A stretch of DNA of 64,000 nt, taken from NCBI RefSeq assembly GCF_000003195.3, contig NC_012874.2, positions 56,453,797 through 56,517,796 on the forward strand. Direction: 5' to 3'. Origin of the DNA: Sorghum bicolor. Taxonomy: Eukaryota; Streptophyta; Magnoliopsida; Poales; Poaceae. Both the position numbers and the translations under genes were made by a program. This document shows, piece after piece, positions 32,372 to 44,971 of this stretch; position 1 is the stretch's first letter, and each line of letters opens with the position of its first letter. Below the pieces are notes generated by a model. The model searched no databases. It saw nothing but the letters and a program-made list of their open reading frames with translations, and had not been told where the DNA came from.

Positions 32372-35130
32372 ATGAGTGCGCATCCATCTCCCTCCCGTCT
32401 TCATTCTGCCTATCCCGCGGTGGAGGGTGGAAACCCTAGCAATTTTGGTCGGATCGAGGCGGCGGGGATTCAGGAAGTCAGGGCGCGGCTGCCACACGAG
32501 GTACGTGACCATCCTGATGCGGATTTGAGCAAGCGTCTTCTTCACCAGTGGAATCACAGTCGGGAAGTTGGGGTTTGTGGGGAAATTTCTGTTCTAAATC
32601 CTGGGTCGCAGAGTTCTAGATCATCGGAGTTAGCTCCCCTTAGTGGTGCTAATCCGGTGATTAAACGTTGGTCTACTTTGGGAGGTGATACTAGGTCTTT
32701 TAGGTTCTCCAGGCCCTTGGCAGCCTGTGAGGAACATGGATCGTCGATAGTTTCCTCCGAACCATTTTAACCAAGGATTTGAGCGAAATCGCGGTTTTCG
32801 TCCTAGATGGCAGGGACAGGGTAATAGGGGCTGGTTGCCGAAGGGAAGAGATAGAGGAGGTGGAAGGTTTCAAGGGGGAGGACGTGGTTATGGAAATCAG
32901 TCTTGCCAGAATGAACAAGGAGGTATTCGTGAGCAGAAAGAGGATCTCAGTTCTAGGCAAAAGTCTCCTTCTAATGAGGTTGAAACTTCTGTGAATAAGA
33001 ACAATCAAATTATGGTGAATGAGAAACAAAACATTCAAGAAGAGGGCAGTGAGGTTTCTGAAGGTTTGAATGAACAAAATGACAGAACTCAGTTCTGTCC
33101 AAGATGTGGTAAAGTGGGTCACATTGCTTCAGTGTGCCCTAATCTTGTGATTTGTACAAGGTGTCATTTGGAAGGACATGTTGTCAGAGTCTGCTTAACT
33201 AAAATGCCTTGGGAGTTCATCTCCCTTTTTTGTGGTTTCTCTGCATATGGACAAGGGTTTCATGTCATTGAGAGTGCCAGTACTGAGGAGGGGATAAAAG
33301 ATATGTTCAATGTGGCTTCAGTAACTGTTACTTCTGGACAAGCGGATGCTAGACAAATTGAAAGAGAATTCAAGATGAAGGCTGGACCTAATTCTACCTG
33401 GAGGTGGTATGCCAAAAGAATTTCAGAAGGCAAATATCAAATGAGGTTCCCCAATTCTCAGAACATTGATGACTTAGCCCACTTTACTGAAATGAGAATG
33501 AGGTCTGCACCTGATGTGGTGATCAATGGATAAATGGAATCCTTCCACTGGCTCCAAGGGCCCACTGGATGTGGCTTGGTTTAGAATTACTAACATCCTA
33601 GTTGAGAAAAGATCTTATGCCAATGTGTGCATGGTTGCTTCGAAGGTGGGGTTACCTCTAGAAGTTGACAAGGAGAGTTTGACAAAAAATGATTATGTTA
33701 GAGTCAAAATTGGATGTAGAGATGTCACCAAAGTTCCTGCTAATGTGGATGGAGTCCTTGATTTTCACTTCTATGATTACTTCTTTCAAAGAGAAGTTCC
33801 CCAGGATGGTTATACTGATGCTTCTGGGACAAAATGGATAAGGAATGAGAGAGACCAAGCTAAAGATGATTTCCCATCTCCCAAAAAACAAAGAATGGAG
33901 CAATCTAAACAAGCTGGCCAGGGATTTGAGGCGGGGCCTAGCAAGAGTTATGATGCAGGAAAAGGAAAACAGATGACTAATGAGATATCTGAGAGTGTTC
34001 AGCAGCAATAGCATTGTTCTGAGGGAGACAGTGAAGAAGATAGTTTTTTCATGGGTGATCTGATTGCTCCGGGAGCTGACCATTTGAGATTTGGTTCTTT
34101 CAATACTCTGGAACTTGGAAAAGTCACTATTAATGAATATGGTTCTAACTTCATGAAATACAAACAAGATCCCTTGGTAACCATTGAAACCAAGAGAGCT
34201 CTGTTTGAGAACAAGAAGAGTGATATTTTCCAATTGGAGGACTTTGGATCTGAGAAGAAATTACCAACTATTCTTGAAGATATGGGACCACCTATGGTTG
34301 GTAGAGCCATCTCCATGAGCCCTGTCAGGGGGAGTCAAGGAGGGCATGAGGGTGATCAGTCTAGTCAGGAGGAGGCCCAACAAAAGATTCACGGGGGACA
34401 AGAACAGCTTGCTGTAGTAACTGAGGCTGCAGGAAAGGAAGTGGGGGTGGATGATAATACTCAAGATAAAGAACAGGGATCAAGTGGGGATCAGATTTCT
34501 ATCCCAAAAGAAGCTTGTCAACTAATGAAAGTTGATCCTGATGATTTAGCTAATGCCCGGGAAGGATACTCCAGTGAAGGGCTTGCTGTGTAAGGAAAAG
34601 ACCAAGAGATAAGCAAGGATGAATGGCCCAAGTGGCAAGAGGTGAGGCAAAGCAAGAGAATCAGAGCCAATGCAACTTTCTAGAGGAAGATCAACGAACA
34701 AGTGCTCAGTGATGACCATCATGACGTGGAAAAAGAATGTATTATAGCCACTCATTCTAACTCTTTTGCAGTCCTGTCTAACCAGCGTATTAGTGATTTG
34801 GCATCTAAAATGGGGATTCACACTCATTCCATTTCTTCTGAGAAAAATAATATGTTGAAAGATCTTGAAAATGCTAGAATAGGTATGGTGAACAAATCTG
34901 AAGGTTCTGTTGATCAAAGTAAATGTCTGGAAGAGGAAAATCTTCCCTTAAAGGATCAAAATATTTTGGAATGGCAGTCTGATTCCTCAGATGAGGAGTA
35001 GTTGACTGTTATAGACAGTATTAGAAAAAATAAATCTGGCAAGAAAGGCAAAAAGAAAATGTCTAGCAACAATAAGAAGCATCCTCTTGATGTTTCTGGG
35101 AAATTGAAGGGAGATAAATCTAAGGGATAG
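32372..35130 (+). pseudogene. LINE ORF1 (nucleic-acid-binding protein with zinc knuckle)
   Basis: Read from ATG 32372 with frame changes near 32760 and 33530 and stops at 34009, 34591 and later. An Arg/Gly-rich tract (GRDRGGGRFQGGGRGYGNQ) is followed by a double CCHC zinc knuckle at about 33096-33200 (CPRCGKVGHIASVC, then CTRCHLEGHVVRVC). A DUF4283-like region and a long Ser/Glu/Lys-rich tail ending near 35130 come next. Plant L1 ORF1 binds LINE RNA. About 900 codons is long for ORF1, mostly due to the tail. Confidence 0.8.
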
Positions 35131-35154
35131 AAATACTATTAAAAAAGTGGTTAA

Positions 35155-38100
35155 ATGATAGGCATTACTTGGAATTGTAGAGGGTAGCGAAAAAAGGTCT
35201 TGGTTCTTATGTAAAAGAGTTGTTATGGGACCATAAAGCTGATTTCATTGGCATCCAAGAGAGTATGAAAAAGTCTTATTCTGAGAAATTCTTTCGGAAG
35301 ATTGATAATAACAAGGAATTTAGCTGGTTTTGGACTCCCTCTAATGGGATGTCGGGGGGAATGTTAAGTGGAATTAGAAAAGATAAGTTTGATGTGGAAA
35401 GTTTTGAATGTGGGGATTATATGATAATTGCTAATGTTTTTGATAAGAGTGTTAGGAAAAATTGGTCCCTGGCTAATGTGTATGGGCCGACTCATGATGA
35501 TTTTAAGGAAAGTTTCCTGACTGAGCTTTCTAGTTTCTGCTTCAAAGCTAAACATCCTATGCTTCTGGGAGGTGATTTTAATATCATGAGATTTAGTTCT
35601 GATAAGAACAAAAAATTCAATGATAAGAAGTATTCCTGTGTGTTTAATCATATCATCAACTCTTATGATCTTAGAGATTTCCCTTTATCAGGTGGAAAAT
35701 TTACTTGGAGTAATAATAGGAAAAACCCAACCCTCAAAAAATTGTACAGAGTTCTCATCTCCAGTTCTTGGGAAAATGAATTCCCTCTATGCAACCTCAG
35801 AAAAATTCCTAGATATATGTCTGACCACAGTCCTTTGATTGTAAGGACAGACAACTCTCAGGTCATTGGAGCTAGACCTTTCTGCTTTGAAACAGCTTGG
35901 TTACGCCATGCTGATCTTAAGGAAAAAGTGAATGAAATTTGGAAAAAGAAAGTAACTGCCAAATCTAAGATTGATGCTTGGTGTATTAAGATGGATAGAG
36001 TGAAAAAGTTCCTGAAAGGTTGGGGACAGAGCTTGAAAGGTCATACTAGAAAATATAAAAACATTCTAAAAGAGGAACTAGAAAAATTGGAGAAGTTGGA
36101 GGAAGACTTTGTTCTGGATGCTGAAAATTTAAACAGAAAAACTTTTATTCAATCTGAGCTTTTGAGGATTATGGAGGAGGAAGAAATTTATTGGCATAAA
36201 AGGTCGAATAATAATTGGTTGTTGAAAGGTGATTGCAATATTGCTTTCTTTCATAGAGTGGCTAATGGAAAGAAAATAAAAATACTATTTTTCCTTTAAA
36301 TCACAATGATCAGGTGATCGAAGGTGATGATGCTCTGGTTGAACATGCAACTAGCTTTTATAAAGAACTTTTCGGTCCTTCTACATCTTCTAGTTTCTAT
36401 ATGGAACCTGGATGTTGGGACTCTTGGGAAAAGGTTAATGAGCAGGACAATGAGGAACTTGAAAAACCTTTTTTTGAATTGGAAATCAAAGATTCTGTTT
36501 TCTCTATGGAAAAAAATACAGCTCCTAGACCTGATCACATCCCAGTTGAGTTTTACCAGCACTGCTGGGACATCATAAAAGGAGATCTTGTTGCTCTTTT
36601 TGAGGATTTCCACAATTCATAGTTATACATTGGGAGATTCAATTATGGAATTATAACTTTGTTGCCAAAAGTGAAGGAAGCCAATAATATTAAGCAATAT
36701 AGACCCATTTGTCTTCTGAATGTTGTCTATAAGATTTTTACCAAAACTCTAATGCTGAGACTGGACAAGATCATGGGGAAGATTATTAATAGAAGTCAAT
36801 CTGGTTTTTTGAAAGATAGAAATATCATGGATGGGATTTTGGCCCTACATGAGATTCTGCATGATACTAAAATCAGAAAGAGAGATGGCTTAATTCTAAA
36901 GCTTGATTTTGAGCAAGCATATGACAAGCTTAATTGGGATTTCCTACAGGATTGTCTCAGACAAAAGGGTTTTGGGTCTAAGTGGTGTGACTGGATCAAG
37001 TTAGTCATGAATTCTGGTACTGTTAGTGTTAAGGTGAATAATAGTACTGGTAGCTATTTTAAATCTGGCAGGGGGGTTAGGCAGGGGGACCCTCTATCCC
37101 CCTTTTGTTCAATATTGCTGCTGATACTTTGGCTAAAATGATAACTCTTGCTCAAAGGAATAATTTGATAAAAGGTCTGGTTCCTGAGTATATTGAAAAT
37201 GGAGTCGCAGTGTTACAATATGCGGATGACACTATTTTGTGTATCCAAGATGACAAAGAGTAGGCATCTTACCTTAAGCTTCTCTTATACTTGTATGAAG
37301 ATATGTCGGGATTGAAAATCAACTTCAACAAGAGTGAAGTTATTATGGTAAGTCAAGAGGAAAGTAAAAGTCTTGATTTCTCAAATATGTTCAACTGTTC
37401 AGTTGGTACGTGGCCAATCAAGTATCTAGGAGTCCCTGTAGCTGGATCCAGAATTCGTATTGCTGATTGGCTACCTATTTGTGAAAAAATCATGAAACGT
37501 CTTGATGGTTGGAAAGGTAGTGCTTTGAGCCTGGCGGGAGGTTAGTGCTGGTAAACTCGTGTCTTAGCAATCTGCCAGTCTATATGCCATGTCTATGTTT
37601 TGGTTGCCAAAAACTGTCATTGAAAGGATGGATACTGCCCAGAAAAAAATCTTTTAGCAGGGGGCAGCATGAACAAAAAGTATCATTTAATTAAGTGGAT
37701 TAAGATTACCATGCCAAAAAGTAAAGGCGGGCTAGGTATTAAAGATTTGAGGCGAATGAACATTAGTTTGCTGTGCAAATGGTGGTGGAAAGTTGAGAAT
37801 GGCGAAGGCATTTGGCAGGAGATTATCAGGGAGAAATATCTGAAAAAAGGGATGATCTGTATGTTAACTAAAAACCCTAAAAATTCCCCTGTGTGGAATG
37901 ACTTGTTAAAGGTGAGACACATATATTTGAAAGGAAGAACGATGCAAGTTGGTAATGGCAAATCTACTAGTTTCTGGCATGATAAATGGTGTGGTCTTGT
38001 CTCCTTAGCAGACAAGTTCCCTGAGCTTTATCAGATTAATGTGGAGCAAAAGTGCTTGGTTGAGGAAATGAAAAGGAAAAATTGGAGACCATCCTTCAGG

Positions 38101-38720
38101 AGATGGCTTCATGAAGATCTTCAAAATAAATATAGACAGCTGCTTGACATTGTTTTTCGTTATAGCCTGAATTCTGATAAAGATTATGCTAGATGGGACT
38201 GGGAGAAATCTAGTATCTTCTCTCTTAAGTCTACATGCAAGCATTTATGCAGACATGATTATGGGCTTAACTTCAGTAGGATTTGGAAAGTGAAGCTGCC
38301 TTTGAAAATAAAAATTTTCATGTGGCTGGTCATTCAAAATAGCATTCTTAATAAAGACAATCTGGGAAAAAGAAAATGGAAAGGAAATAAATCTTGTGCT
38401 TTCTGTTCTGAGAATGGGAGTGTTTAGCATTTATTTTTTGAATGCTCCAAAGCCAAGTATGTCTAGAGTCTTCTGGCTCATTCTTTGGGAGCTGTTTGTA
38501 GACCAAACAGTTTGGAACCGTACTGGACTTGGGTTCAAAATATTTTACCCCAAGCTCCTAGTATGCATACTGTCAGTTTGGCGGCATTTGTTTGGGCCAT
38601 TTGGAGAACCAGAAACAATGTCTGTTTTAATAGAAAGAAAATGAGATATCCTACCTAGATTGTTTGCTTGATTTGTTCCTTTTTGGAATATATTGGACAG
38701 GTCTATTCAAGGAGGACCTC
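35155..38720 (+). pseudogene. LINE ORF2 (AP-type endonuclease, RT, zf-RVT)
   Basis: ATG at 35155 (MIGITWNCRG) starts the endonuclease: GIQES, LANVYGP, LGGDFN and MSDHSPLIV mark its active-site blocks. RT follows from about 36620 (QYRPICLLNVVYKIFTK, LKLDFEQAYDKLNW, RQGDPLSP, and YADD at 37219-37230). A zf-RVT domain lies near 38280-38430 (RIWKVKLPLKIKIFMW, CAFC). Frameshifts occur at about 35190, 36280 (A-run) and 37110, with stops at 36620, 37261, 37543 and 38425. Catalytic residues of both enzymes remain readable. ORF2 nicks target DNA and primes reverse transcription there. Confidence 0.9.
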
Positions 38721-39153
38721 AAAGAGCAGGTGATTCAAGGGGCTGAGGTGGTGAAATCCACGACGCTCTTCTTCTACAATCAAGATATGCAAGCACGGGC
38801 GCATGATGATCTTCAGATGGTGCCGTTCGCTGGATAGTAGCTTGTGCTTTTGGAGTCGAGCTTGTGTTAGCCAGTTGTCTCTAGCTTTTGTTAGATGGTG
38901 TGGTTCGCTTGCTCCAGTGGCTGTTCTGGCAAGGAGCTCGTTGTAACGTTGCTAAACCTTGCTGCTTGGACGTTGTTGCTCCTTTTGGTGTTTATAATCC
39001 TTGATAGGTCGGAGGTTTTTTGGCTGGTTCAGTCATGTGTTCCCTCGGTGAACATATGTCTGTTCTCTTTAGCATGGATTTTAGATCAAAACATGAACTT
39101 TGTAATTTCGTCGCCTTGATAATGAAATTCGGTTTTACCGGTGTGGAAAAAAA
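38721..39153 (+). other. LINE 3' untranslated region
   Basis: About 430 bases with many GTTCGC/TTGTT-type stretches and no open domain, ending TTTTACCGGTGTGG then an A-run. Functions as the RT recognition end in L1 elements. Confidence 0.6.
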
Positions 39154-39169
39154 ATGACTTCAGGTAATT

Positions 39170-40245
39170 TTACAAAGCAACCTTCTTTAAGAGAGTTAGT
39201 TATGCAGCAATCTAAAATCAATCTAGACATTAAAGCTAGGCTTGCTAATAATGATAAAACCTTGGAAGATATAAATGTTAAAATGGATAGTTTTTCATCT
39301 GCCATTAATGACCAACTTGAGTATAATAAAAAGATAGAAGCAAGAATAGCATAGTTGGTTGTTGCATTGTCTGTTGCCACTAACCCTGAGTAGGTAAAGA
39401 ATATCGCTACAGAAAGAGGGAGTTCTACCAATGATCCTCCCTATCCTAAAGGTGCCAAAAGATCAGTGGCAATACCATCAGTGCTTCCAACAATGGTCGA
39501 AAAAGAGAACAACATTCCTGAAGACATACCACCAGAACCGGTCCAAGACCACGAGATGATACAAGATTTTCAAGACGACAACTACCTGTCGTTTCCTTGT
39601 TGGAATAGAAGACCACAACAAATATAAGAGCAGTTTTGTAAGTTCATGGAGGTACTTCGAAAATTATACATCAATATACCTCTATTAGATGCCATAGAGG
39701 TCCCTACATATGCCAAGTACATAAGAGACATTCTCAACAAGAAGAGACCACTGCCATCCACCAAAGTGATCAAGCTCATAGAAGAATGCAGTGCGGCCAT
39801 CCACAGCAAGATACCAGAAAAGAAAAAGGATCTAGGATGCCTGACTATTGAATGCACAATTGGAGATCAACATTTCAACCATGCACTCTGTGACCTTAGA
39901 GCAAGTGCCAGTGTGATGCCCGCTTATGTCTACTACAAGCTTAATCACACTGCACTTGAACCAACATCAATGTGTCTTCAGCTGGCCAACCAATCAATTC
40001 GATATCCTTTGGGCATCGTCGAAACTATTCTAGTCAAGATAAGAGACTTCTTCGTGCCAGTAGACTTTGTGGTACTAGATATGCATCCATATTCAAGAAT
40101 GTCACACATTCTCAGTAGACCATTTTTGAGAAAGCCAATGCACACATTGATGTTGGGAAAGGATCTAGCAAATTCACCATTAACGGTCAAGAAGAGTAGT
40201 TCACATTCAAGCCAATATAAGAGCTCAACTCTTCTACGAAAATGA
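39170..40245 (+). pseudogene. Athila-type gag C-terminus and protease
   Basis: Continues the gag of the non-autonomous element beyond the LINE. A coiled-coil-like stretch (ELVMQQSKINLDIKARLA) and FMEVLRKLYINIPLLDAIEV, typical of Athila gag ends, lead to a protease of which HALCDLRASASVMP is the active-site block (Asp-Leu-Arg-Ala-Ser, where Asp-Leu-Gly-Ala-Ser is usual). VDFVVLDM follows. Stops occur at 39352, 39391 and 39625; the last piece (39646-40245) is open for 199 codons. No RT follows: the frame decays into AT-rich sequence by 40400. Confidence 0.85.
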
Positions 40246-40399
40246 TAGATCAAAACAGGCCAAAAGAATCACTAGAGTCACCCACTCTGGAACCATCAGC
40301 AGAATAAATAATTTGGAAGGTCCAGTTAGGAGGATGCTAAACTTCGAACCCTCATCGGAAGGTGACTCGATATTTACTCCTACTTACTTTTTCAGTTTA

Positions 40400-41227
40400 T
40401 TTATATATATTTACCTTACAAAACTACATTATAAGAATTCTACGCCCCATATAAATAATTTTTTGGTGTGTAACAACTTGTTAAAAATATTTATTGTGGT
40501 GGCATAAAAACATTGATTTAATTTATCTATTATTAGCTTATTCTTATTTTTTAATTCCTGCATTATATGTTTGTATAATATATTTCTTATTACATTGGGG
40601 GTCCACCATCATGGGTTCCACATGTCATAGACTTCACCTAACTTACATCACATCACCACCTACTCTCTCCACTAACCTTTCTCTTTTCCACTGGCCAAGT
40701 CCACCAAAATTCCACTCACTTTTCTTAGGATTGAAGCAAGATTTTGAGCCACAAAATTTGAGTGGAAGAGGAGCACCCACACGGGTGTCCGCCGCACCTC
40801 TTTTGGGCACCCGCCCGGCCACTTCCTCCTCTATAAAAAGGCTTCCTCCCTTCACTTCTTCATACCACATACAAGCCATTTCAGTAGACAAACTTTGAGC
40901 TCCCGGCCTCTAGCAGTCCAGAGAGAATTTGGGAGAGAAGGAGAGTTTAGAAAGAGTAGAGAAGAGGATAGAAAGTTGGGAGAGTGAGCAAGAGCTCAAG
41001 GGCTAGTGAAACAGGGTAGTGCTGCAAAATTTCATAGAGAGAACTTAGTGGAAGTGCTATCCAACTAGGGATTAACAAATCTAAAATCAAGGGGAGGTTC
41101 TGTCAAAATTCAAACTAGCAACCAGACTTAACCTTGAAAGAACGACTGACCTCTAGAAGGCTAACCGCTAACATTTGACTAACCCCTTGCACTAGTGTTG
41201 TGTTTGTCTGTAAGTATTTGTTGCAGG
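40400..41227. other. Non-coding region of the non-autonomous Athila-type element
   Basis: AT-rich sequence then a stretch resembling a leader (TATAAAAAGG at about 40832 could be a TATA box for the following ORF). This is where RT-RNase H-integrase would be in an autonomous element; no trace of them is visible. Confidence 0.5.
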
Positions 41228-42830
41228 ATGAAGAGATGGGCAAAGGGAATTGCTAACAAGGTCTTGGGATGGACCACAAGGAGCTCATCCCAGTACGCCT
41301 CGTCAAGGGCTAGCTCCGACATGAGCACCAATCCCCCCGCCGATGCTCAGCCATCATCCTCCTCAGCTGCACAAAGGGTTCTCCTCACGGTAACTAACCT
41401 TGCCTTGAGGGATGCGAGAGAAAAGAACATCTACAACAAATTGAAGAGCAGGAACTTTGTCCACACACCGGTTTTAGATGACGTGTTCCTCTGTGAAACA
41501 GGTATGGCAACTGAACTTGACACTATTTTCTAGTTTTTTGGTTGGGGTTCTTTTGCATCTATTTGTGAGTTAGGGTCAAAGCTTTTAACCATAGAATTTC
41601 TATGCACCCTTCAACTCACCTAGACAAGGGTTTATTTTAGGTTGTTTACCCAAGAATTATGTTTAACATGGAGAGTTCTTAGAGATCTTTTAGGCTTTCC
41701 TTCAAATGCACATCTAGATTTAAGTGAAGCCTTAAAAGATTGTGACACCCATAAAATTTGGATTTAAATATCTAAAGAGCCTTTCTTTCATACTCGGGAC
41801 ACAGAGCACCCTACATTGAGGTTCTAGCATAAATGGTTGGGTACAACTTTCTTTCCTCGAGATGATGCTAGTAAGATTAGAGCTATAGATTTGCAATTAC
41901 TTTTTGCAACAGTGAAGAAAATAAGGGTGTCGCCTGTCCATGCTTTAGTAGATCATTGGTTAAGCATTCCTGTATATAAAGTAGGAGATGTAGCAATTTG
42001 TTCTATTGTTACTCGTTTAGCTGTTAAGCTTAAATTACTTGAAGGTGCCTCTTTGGATTTTATTAATACACATAGACAAATTTATGGATATGAACATTTT
42101 AATCATGCGCACCTCTTAAAGAAAATAAAATCGGATCTATACATGACAAATGGGGACGCCAAGCTCCGGTTACCTAACCCGGAGATGGCAGTATATTTTT
42201 TCCAAACTCTGGACATTGAGTTTCAGGTGCGACTAGTGAACAAGAGAGGAGCTCAGGGGGGATTTCTAAGTGGGCACCTCAGAGGACAGCCTCTGAGAGA
42301 TTTGCTCGTCAACACGAGCCAGTCTGGCTTGGTGCTGACCCCACTCATGAAGCACCGGCGCACACCAGCTATGATGAATGGCAGGCACGCTAGCGCCACG
42401 CACTGAATCCTAGGATATATCCTCTGTTCCATCCTACATACCATCCATATGGATACTATCCACCACCACCATTCACCCCCGTAGGGGAAGGTCCCTTAGG
42501 AGAAGCTCCAAGGCATTCATTCAGTACCTATGGAGAAAGGGCAGAAGACGAAGAACAAGGCTTTGAGCAAGGACGCAGGTCTGATGCTTCTGGGTTCTTC
42601 TACACCCAGGAGCATTACAATGAGCAAATGGCATTTCAAAACTCTGTCCACACCTCTGTTGCTCACAATGAGCAGAATTAGAATGACCAGCGTCAGTGGA
42701 ACCAAACAACCACTCAAACGTTGGCCTCTATTCAAGAAGAAGATCAAGCTAACAGCACTCTAAGTGATCTTCGCGTTCCTCCAGACCCCGAAAGAAGACT
42801 AGCTTGGGGGAGGACCCCCATTATCAATGT
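41228..42830 (+). pseudogene. ATHILA ORF-1-like protein
   Basis: Starts MKRWAKGIANKVLGWTTRSS. After 41530 the sequence is broken by stops, then a 189-codon open part (41837-42406) reads KWLGTTFFPRDDASKIRAID, LLFATVKKIRVSP and VDHWL, which resemble the Arabidopsis retrotransposon ORF-1 (ATHILA) family. A Tyr/Pro-rich tail (HPTYHPYGYYPPPPFTP) and a Gln/Glu-rich end run to about 42830 with one TAG near 42680. The family's function is unknown. It sits between protease and 3' LTR, the usual third-ORF position. Confidence 0.68.
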
Positions 42831-44250
42831 AAGTTTTCTTTCTCCTTTGTTTTGATTTATTTCCTTCCTTTTTATATAAATTTAGAAAACCAAATTAATA
42901 TTTTCTATTTTGTTTAAGTTTGAGTTTGTTTAGAAATGAAAACCAAATAAAAAGAGTGTGTAATATATGTTTGCTATAAATAAAATATGTAGAGATGAAG
43001 AAGGCATGATGGAAATGATGAATAGTTGCTATGCCGTAATTCTTCTTAAGTACCTAGTTTTAAATTTGAATTCTCCCAAGGATTCGATACACTGTTAGAC
43101 AACTGAATTTACTCTACTCTTTAAACCTATGGGAGCATTTGCTTAAACTAAGTCTAGGTAGTTGATGGATATGATATGATAGGATATAGTCTGAGCTGTT
43201 GTTTATCGTGTTCCTAGTGCTACTAAATTCTGAAGAATTATTTTATGAAAACTAAAATGCTTCATGATGAGTTCTATGTATGATAGAGAGTATAAATTTA
43301 CTACCATAGCCAAATTTATTTAGAATAGGAAGCCTCCACATATATGTAGGGCTTTGTGTTTGCTCGAGCTGTGTTGACCCAAAGGAACTCATCATGTGAC
43401 TAATCTCGGTATCACATACACTCATGTTCAGCCCTTTTTGCTACTTCTACTCTGGAAGTACGCACAACATATATATTCCATATTCACCTATCCAAAAATG
43501 TTCCACTCTTACACTGAAAGTGAATACCAAAAATATTTCCCTTGCTTATTTGCTAGCCAATTATTTTAAGTTCAATGCTCCAAGTTTTATCTCTCATTCC
43601 TCTACAAAATATTTGTTACAAAAAGAATTGATGGGCTGCAAGAAAAATAGTGGACAAAAGTTCCACGAAAGAAAGAAAAAGAAAGATTTATGAGCCCAAG
43701 TTTGTTATCAAAATTTCAAGTTCAAAGTTAGAGGAATTATATTTTTAAGTAAAGGAGCATTAGAATTATTTTGCACCCTTTCTCCTTCCACAAATATTCT
43801 TTAGTTTAGCATCCACATATAAAACCACACATGCACAAACTAGTTGGTTATGTTGTGAGTTCATTTGGATTTATGGTTCGATTAGACCCTATGCATTAGT
43901 TATCTCCACACCTATGAGGTCCACATAAGCTTTATTAGAAATAGGGTGAGAGAGAGTGAAGGTTATATAAATGCCTTGTGCCATAAATACTACATATCAT
44001 GAGAGTAAAAGAGAAGGCATAACTCCTTTCAATGCCCTAGAGAGGATCCAAAAGAATACCACATAGTGAGAGACGTGACACGATCATACTAAAGAACTCT
44101 GAGTTTTATTTTGAAAATTATAGAAACTCCAGGACAGAGGTAGAACAATAGAGCATGAGACAACCGTGCTTGACTTAATTGTTCTGTATTTCAACTGCTC
44201 AAGACCCAAGTATAGGTAAAAGTCCCATGGTTGGAAGAAACATGTGTAAG
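42831..44250. other. Non-coding 3' region of the non-autonomous element
   Basis: AT-rich sequence with no gene; the 90-codon frame at 43424-43693 has no family resemblance. Athila elements often have a long region of this kind before the polypurine tract. Confidence 0.55.
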
Positions 44251-44258
44251 ATTGGAAG

Positions 44259-44820
44259 CATTGTTTCAAATAGCGCGCTATTTTCGCGCTATAGCGCCGC
44301 TATAGCGGCCAGAATAAGTCGACGCGAAGCTATATCTCATTTTTACGCTGTCGGCGCTATTGGCGCTATAGCACGCTATAGCGCCGCTAAACTGAAATAT
44401 CGCCATAGCGCTGCTATTTGCGCGCTATTGCTGTTTATCTGCTGACAAGAAAAAAAATGCAGTTATGCACTTTTTTGTTGTGTTGTGTTTATACATTTGT
44501 GGTTATGCACTATGCAGTCATGCATTATGCTTATGAGTTATGTATTAAACTATGAAACACCTGTGATTTATGATTTGTGATTGTGAAATATGATGGTTGT
44601 TTGAACTTGTTGTTGTCTATTATATATTTTGCCTGTTTCCAAATAAATAGCGCGCTATAGCGCCGCTATAGCGTCGCTATAGCGTGGATAGCTACAGCAC
44701 ACTGCTGTGTACAGCAGTCGCTATAGCGGGGCTATAGCGCCGCTATAGCGTTCGCTATAGCGCAAATAGCGTCTAAAACAGGCAAACGCTATTTTCTATA
44801 GCCCGCTCTTTAAAACATTG
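44259..44820. mobile_element. Non-autonomous hAT-type element made of GCTATAGCG arrays
   Basis: A 562-bp element with perfect 8-bp target duplications ATTGGAAG (44251-44258 and 44821-44828), the hAT signature. The imperfect terminal inverted repeats begin CATTGTTTCAAATAGCG and CAATGTTTTAAAGAGCG. Both flanks of the interior (44270-44430 and 44650-44800) are packed with GCTATAGCG/CGCTATAGCG palindromes; the centre is AT-rich with TTATGCA repeats. No coding capacity. The arrays are probable transposase-binding sites (inference). Confidence 0.82.
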
Positions 44821-44954
44821 ATTGGAAGTTATGATAGTTCACTCTAGTCTAAGGATGAGTTCTTATTTAAAGCATGTGTACTTGTGATGTGTGAAAGCAT
44901 TGTAGCAACTCCTGATCCATCCTTTGTAGTTGTTTGATCAGAGACGAGCAAAAG

Positions 44955-44971
44955 GTGAGTTTGGGGGAGTT
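44955..44971 (+). other. Polypurine tract of the non-autonomous Athila-type element
   Basis: GTGAGTTTGGGGGAGTT lies directly before the 3' LTR start at 44972, matching the G-run tract seen at the same place in the 8220-17444 element. Confidence 0.7.

Larger units (their letters stand above)
32090..39153 (+). mobile_element. Full-length L1-type LINE retrotransposon
   Basis: A 7,064-bp element bounded by near-identical 16-bp copies of ATGACTTTAGGTAATT (32074-32089) and ATGACTTCAGGTAATT (39154-39169). It has a GC-rich 5' region, ORF1, ORF2 and a 3' end in an A-run (about 39147-39154). Target duplication of this length plus a poly(A) tail is the mark of L1 retrotransposition. The 5' end seems complete because a non-coding GC-rich leader precedes ORF1. 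Both ORFs are frameshifted, so it is inactive. Confidence 0.93.

Noticed and set aside
44270..44800. CRISPR-like array of GCTATAGCG repeats
   Set aside because: Repeats are irregular palindromes without unique spacers in a plant transposon with hAT ends and 8-bp duplications.
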